Positions 11,621-14,950 of a stretch of DNA of 14,950 nucleotides are shown one piece after another. Below the pieces are notes generated by a model, which saw only the letters and a program-made list of their open reading frames with translations, did no database searches and had not been told where the DNA came from. The stretch comes from Thermoanaerobaculia bacterium (lineage in GTDB: Bacteria; Acidobacteriota; Thermoanaerobaculia; Multivoradales; UBA5704), in assembly GCA_025937035.1 (NCBI GenBank), contig JAICSG010000023.1, positions 1 through 14,950 of the forward strand. Direction: 5' to 3'. A program made the translations under genes and the position numbers. Numbering within the stretch: position 1 is the first letter of the stretch; each line of letters starts with the position of its first letter.

Positions 11621-14600
11621 CCCCCCGCCGCCTCCCCGGCCTGCCCCTTCTTCTCCTTCTTGGGCTTGGGAGGCCGGTCTCCCCCCTTGCGCTCGCGCGC
11701 CGCCCTGGACTCATAGAGCAGGTAGAGGAAGTCGTAGAGCACCAGCTCGTGGGCCCGCTGGGCCGAGCGGATGATCCGGTTGACGTGCATGTGTACGTAG
11801 CTCGACGCGATGTCGGCGAGGGAGGGGACCAGACGGCCGGCCCGCTCGAGCTCGCGGAGCTCCTGGACGATCGGCGCGTTTCGCCCGGAGCGCCGGTGGA
11901 GCACCTCCAGGGCGGGCGCCAGCTCGCTCTCCGCGTCGCCGGAAGGGTCCAGCAGGGGCATCAGGCCCCTCCACTCCTGGCGGAACCGCTGGTCGAGCTG
12001 CACGCGCAGCCCCTTGCCGCCGCCGAACTCGCGCGCGAACCCCTCGCGCATGCCGCGCATCACCCGCATCCGGGTCTCGGGATCGAGCTGGAGGTCGCCC
12101 AGAAGCATGTCGATGCCGCGCAGGGCGAGCCGCCAGCGGAAGTCGGCCCCCTCGTCCCCCTCCAGCATGTCCAGGATGTCGGCCACGGCCTCGCTGTCCA
12201 CGTGGAAGAGCCGCTCGGCGAGGAGGATCCCCTCGGGCCCCCCATAGCGCTCGGTCTCCCGCTCGTAGGTGTCGAGCTGCACCCGCCAGATGCGGCCGTC
12301 GGCGAGCCGGGAATCGAACGCCGCGTGCAGGCGGGGCAGCACGCCGCTCTGCAGGCGCGCCGGATCGCCGTGGAAGCGGACCCGCAGGTGCCACTCGGGG
12401 TCGCCGTAGCGGATGAAGAACCAGGAATCCGCGTCACCGGCCGCCAGCGCCTCCCGCGCCACCGGCGCCACCACCTCGCGCAGCAGGCCGTCGGCGGTCG
12501 CCGTGCCGGTGTAGAGCTTGGCGTAGAGCCACTCGGAGCCGGGCGGGAAGGAGCGGCGCACCGCGGCGGTGTCCACGGCGGCCCGTGGCGGCCGGGACGC
12601 GGTGGCGGTTTCTCCCGCCTCGCGGGGCTTGCGAGAGAAGGGGATCAGGACCTCGTTGAGGAACCGCCCCTCCGGGCCGGAGGCGGGCATCAGGTCCGGG
12701 CCGGGGAAGAATTCGACCAGCCGCGCCCGGTCCCGCTCCTCGACCACGTCGATGAAGGTCTCGATCGACAGGACGTTGTCGAGGTCGATCAGCAGCTCGT
12801 TGTCGGCGTCCACCAGGGCGATCAGGCGGGGGAGGCCCCGCCGCTCGCGCCAGGCCTGGACGGCCCGGTAGCGCCCCGTCCCCTGCGCCTTGGCCAGCTC
12901 CTTGATCTCGTCCTGAGTCATCCACCAGGAGGCACGGGAGAGCACCAGCCGGCCGCAGGTGACCCGGGGGACGAAGGGGGCGCTGTCGAGCGGCCCCCAG
13001 CTCCAGCCCACCCCGCCCAGCGTCCCCTGCGACTGCAGGGTGCAGAGGAAGCGGTAGACGCCGAGGCTGCCGCGGACGTAGTTGTGGGCGGAGGTCATGC
13101 GCGGGATCACCTCCTTGCCCAGCCGCGCCGAGCGCAGCACGATCCGGGAGCCCTCGACCGACACCCGCAGATCGGTCACCGGGATCTGCTGGTCCGGCGG
13201 CGCGCCCGAGCGGCCCAGGAAGGGGATCTCGTAGTCGCGCAGCACCGGCCGCGCCAGGATGTTGCCGATCCGCCCCTGGGGGAGATGGACGATCTCGGCG
13301 AAGACGGCGTCCGGCCGGAGCGACTCCTCGACCCGCAGGTGCTCCGCGGTCTGGCGGCAGAGCTCGGCGTCGGCATGGCAGAAGCGCCCGAGCAGCCGCG
13401 CCCCCGAGGGGCCGCCGGCGTTCTCGAACAGGACCTGGAAATCCCCGTTGTCGATCGCCTCCTGGGACGCCGCGGCGAGGGTGACCATCACGTGGAAGGA
13501 GTCGGGCATGGGGGACTTCTTCGCCTGATCGTCCGCCGGCGCCATGCGGTCGAGATCCTCCGGGGTGATCTCGATCTGCCGCGCCCCCTCCGCCAGCGCC
13601 CGGTTGAGCTTGGCGAGCAGCACGGCCTGCGAGCGCCCCCAGGGGACGTTCTGATCGCCGCCCGCCGCCGCTCCCAGGGCGATGCCGCGCAGGAGCGGCG
13701 AGGCCTCGGCGCCGAAGTCCGAGGCACGCTCGAAGCCGATGCCGACCTCCTCGTCGAGCGCCTGGAGGAGAGGGATCTCGCGCCCTTCGTAGCGCTCGGA
13801 GAAATCCTTGCGGAAGCGCTCCAGCCCCTCGCTCTGCCGCTCGACCGCCAGGCGGAGCAGGACCTCGACACCGCGCTGGATCTCCTCCAGCACCTCGCCG
13901 CCGAGCACCGGCTCGTCCCCCGGCTTGATCATGTCGAGCTGGAAGAGGCGGGACATCTCGACCGGGGTCGGCAGCTCGCGCAGGGTCTCGGCGATCTCCT
14001 CGTAGCTGGCGGGCGGGGCCCCGGGGCCGCCGGCGTCGAGCGCCTCCAGGGTCGCCCGCACCCGGGCGAGCCGCTCGGCGGTATTCGCGGCGAGGGGCAT
14101 GGAGGGGATGCGGCCGAGCTGGTCGATGAGGTCGTGGATCGCCTCCGGGCCGGTGACCGGGGTGGAGAGGTCGGAGACCAGGATCTGGCTGTCGATCAGC
14201 TCGGTGACGAACTCGCGGGCCTCGTCGATCGTCACCTCGCCGTCCGGATCGAAGGCGACCAGCGCCTCGGCGATCTCGCGGGCGGTGGCGCCCCCCTCGG
14301 CGCGGCGGAGCGCCTCCTCCAGGTAGTCGTTCGAGTCCACCGCCACCAGGTGGTGGGAGCGGACCTTGTTGTCCAGCCGCGCCTCGGCGTAGCGCAGCCG
14401 GCCGGCGGCCCGGTAGAGGCTGGAGTTGGGGCGATAGAGGAGCGCCTCGCGCACCTCCGGGTCTCTTCCCAGGTCCTCGCAGAGGGCGAACAGGTAGTCC
14501 ATGTCCAGCCGGGTGTGCCGCTCGTAGGCGGAGCGCGGGCCCACGGCGATGTGGGTGTGGGCGCCGGGACCGGTCTCGACGCGGCCCATCGAGCAGCCGG

Positions 14601-14950
14601 AGAAGAGGCCGAAGGGCGTCGCCCGCGCCGCCATGCGGTAGAAGTAGCGCACCAGCGCCCGCTCGGCCCGCTGCCCCTTCTTGCTGTCGGGCTGGGTCCG
14701 CCAGAGGCTCAGGCTCTCGTGGAGCGACGGCGAGGCCAGGAACACGGCCTCCAGGACCTCGGGGCGGTCGGCGAGAGCCCGCAGGCGGGCGCGCAGCCGC
14801 TCGCGGTCGGCGGCGAGAGCGCTCTCCAGCCGTTCGGGGTCGCCGGCCGCGGCCGGGGCTTCGAGCCCCTCGCCGAAGGCCTCCAGCTCCTCGAAGGGGA
14901 GCAGGGGGGTGCGGTAAGAAAAGAAGCCGGCGGGGGTGAAAGGACTTTCC
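11617..14950 (-). CDS. Full-length LanB-type lanthipeptide dehydratase (5' end outside window)
   Basis: About 1110 residues are visible; the frame is open to the right edge, so the start lies beyond 14950. The first visible residues include GFFSYRTPLLPFEELEAF (14928-14875), the expected N-terminal LanB block, so little is missing. The glutamylation domain shows ARATPFGLFSG (about 14596-14628; NisB R87/T89 region), GRFCHADAEL near 13361-13390 (NisB R464 region) and long helical segments to about 12560. The C-terminal elimination domain starts at SEWLYAKLYTG (about 12508-12540), with RYGDPEWHLRVR (12376-12411; NisB R784/R786), ETERYGG (about 12238-12258) and HMHVNRII near 11771-11794. It ends in a lysine-rich tail. 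The enzyme would use Glu-tRNA to dehydrate Ser/Thr in a precursor peptide. It is convergent with the LanC-like gene. Key residues look intact by eye; the precursor is not visible. Confidence 0.93.
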   Translation of the reverse strand, partial: ESPFTPAGFFSYRTPLLPFEELEAFGEGLEAPAAAGDPERLESALAADRERLRARLRALADRPEVLEAVFLASPSLHESLSLWRTQPDSKKGQRAERALVRYFYRMAARATPFGLFSGCSMGRVETGPGAHTHIAVGPRSAYERHTRLDMDYLFALCEDLGRDPEVREALLYRPNSSLYRAAGRLRYAEARLDNKVRSHHLVAVDSNDYLEEALRRAEGGATAREIAEALVAFDPDGEVTIDEAREFVTELIDSQILVSDLSTPVTGPEAIHDLIDQLGRIPSMPLAANTAERLARVRATLEALDAGGPGAPPASYEEIAETLRELPTPVEMSRLFQLDMIKPGDEPVLGGEVLEEIQRGVEVLLRLAVERQSEGLERFRKDFSERYEGREIPLLQALDEEVGIGFERASDFGAEASPLLRGIALGAAAGGDQNVPWGRSQAVLLAKLNRALAEGARQIEITPEDLDRMAPADDQAKKSPMPDSFHVMVTLAAASQEAIDNGDFQVLFENAGGPSGARLLGRFCHADAELCRQTAEHLRVEESLRPDAVFAEIVHLPQGRIGNILARPVLRDYEIPFLGRSGAPPDQQIPVTDLRVSVEGSRIVLRSARLGKEVIPRMTSAHNYVRGSLGVYRFLCTLQSQGTLGGVGWSWGPLDSAPFVPRVTCGRLVLSRASWWMTQDEIKELAKAQGTGRYRAVQAWRERRGLPRLIALVDADNELLIDLDNVLSIETFIDVVEERDRARLVEFFPGPDLMPASGPEGRFLNEVLIPFSRKPREAGETATASRPPRAAVDTAAVRRSFPPGSEWLYAKLYTGTATADGLLREVVAPVAREALAAGDADSWFFIRYGDPEWHLRVRFHGDPARLQSGVLPRLHAAFDSRLADGRIWRVQLDTYERETERYGGPEGILLAERLFHVDSEAVADILDMLEGDEGADFRWRLALRGIDMLLGDLQLDPETRMRVMRGMREGFAREFGGGKGLRVQLDQRFRQEWRGLMPLLDPSGDAESELAPALEVLHRRSGRNAPIVQELRELERAGRLVPSLADIASSYVHMHVNRIIRSAQRAHELVLYDFLYLLYESRAARERKGGDRPPKPKKEKKGQAGEAAGG

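Overview
This is a high-G+C bacterial window (GC-rich third codon positions throughout) that is gene-dense with short intergenic gaps. I see no rRNA, tRNA, CRISPR array or insertion sequence. The taxon cannot be fixed from the sequence. A chorismate synthase, full-length class I lanthipeptide-type enzymes, ClC proteins with CBS pairs and a zf-HC2/TPR protein would suit a soil or thermophilic lineage such as Acidobacteriota, but that is only an inference.

Layout. Positions 1-1028 (minus strand) hold a family-2 glycosyltransferase followed by the first 45 codons of an ABC-2 type permease, a pairing typical of surface-polysaccharide synthesis and export. A 196-bp gap carries an unusual two-armed CACGGAC/GTCCGTG repeat cluster. 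Next is a plus-strand ornithine cyclodeaminase/mu-crystallin family enzyme (1225-2238), ending tail-to-tail with a MarR-type regulator (2242-2652, minus). The regulator is divergent from a ClC chloride channel/transporter with a CBS pair (2743-4485). The shared intergenic region has an extended -10 box and a 13-bp palindrome that look like a promoter-operator. A 73-codon orphan gene (4492-4713, minus) has its own consensus-like promoter.

The middle (4714-7142) is the least familiar part. It holds a small Sec-secreted protein with three QGS-x-[IV]-DPNG repeats, an internal stem-loop, a soluble zf-HC2-like/TPR protein, and a convergent XRE-type regulator that overlaps the TPR gene by 95 bp. I treat this as the best candidate for an undescribed module.

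Positions 7205-10261 (minus) hold a second CBS-containing ClC gene downstream of aroC. From 10322 to the end is a LanC-like cyclase (plus) facing a full-length LanB-type dehydratase (minus, 5' end outside the window). Their stop codons overlap by 4 bp. Together these two enzymes could install lanthionine rings, but no conventional precursor gene is visible, so it probably lies beyond 14950 or elsewhere.

A recurring theme is promoter economy. Several genes (glycosyltransferase, marR-like, 73-aa ORF, XRE, perhaps aroC) lack a Shine-Dalgarno and instead have a -10-like hexamer 6-10 nt before the start codon, suggesting leaderless or near-leaderless transcripts. The genes with clear AGGAGG-like sites are the ornithine cyclodeaminase, the first ClC, the secreted repeat protein and the TPR protein.
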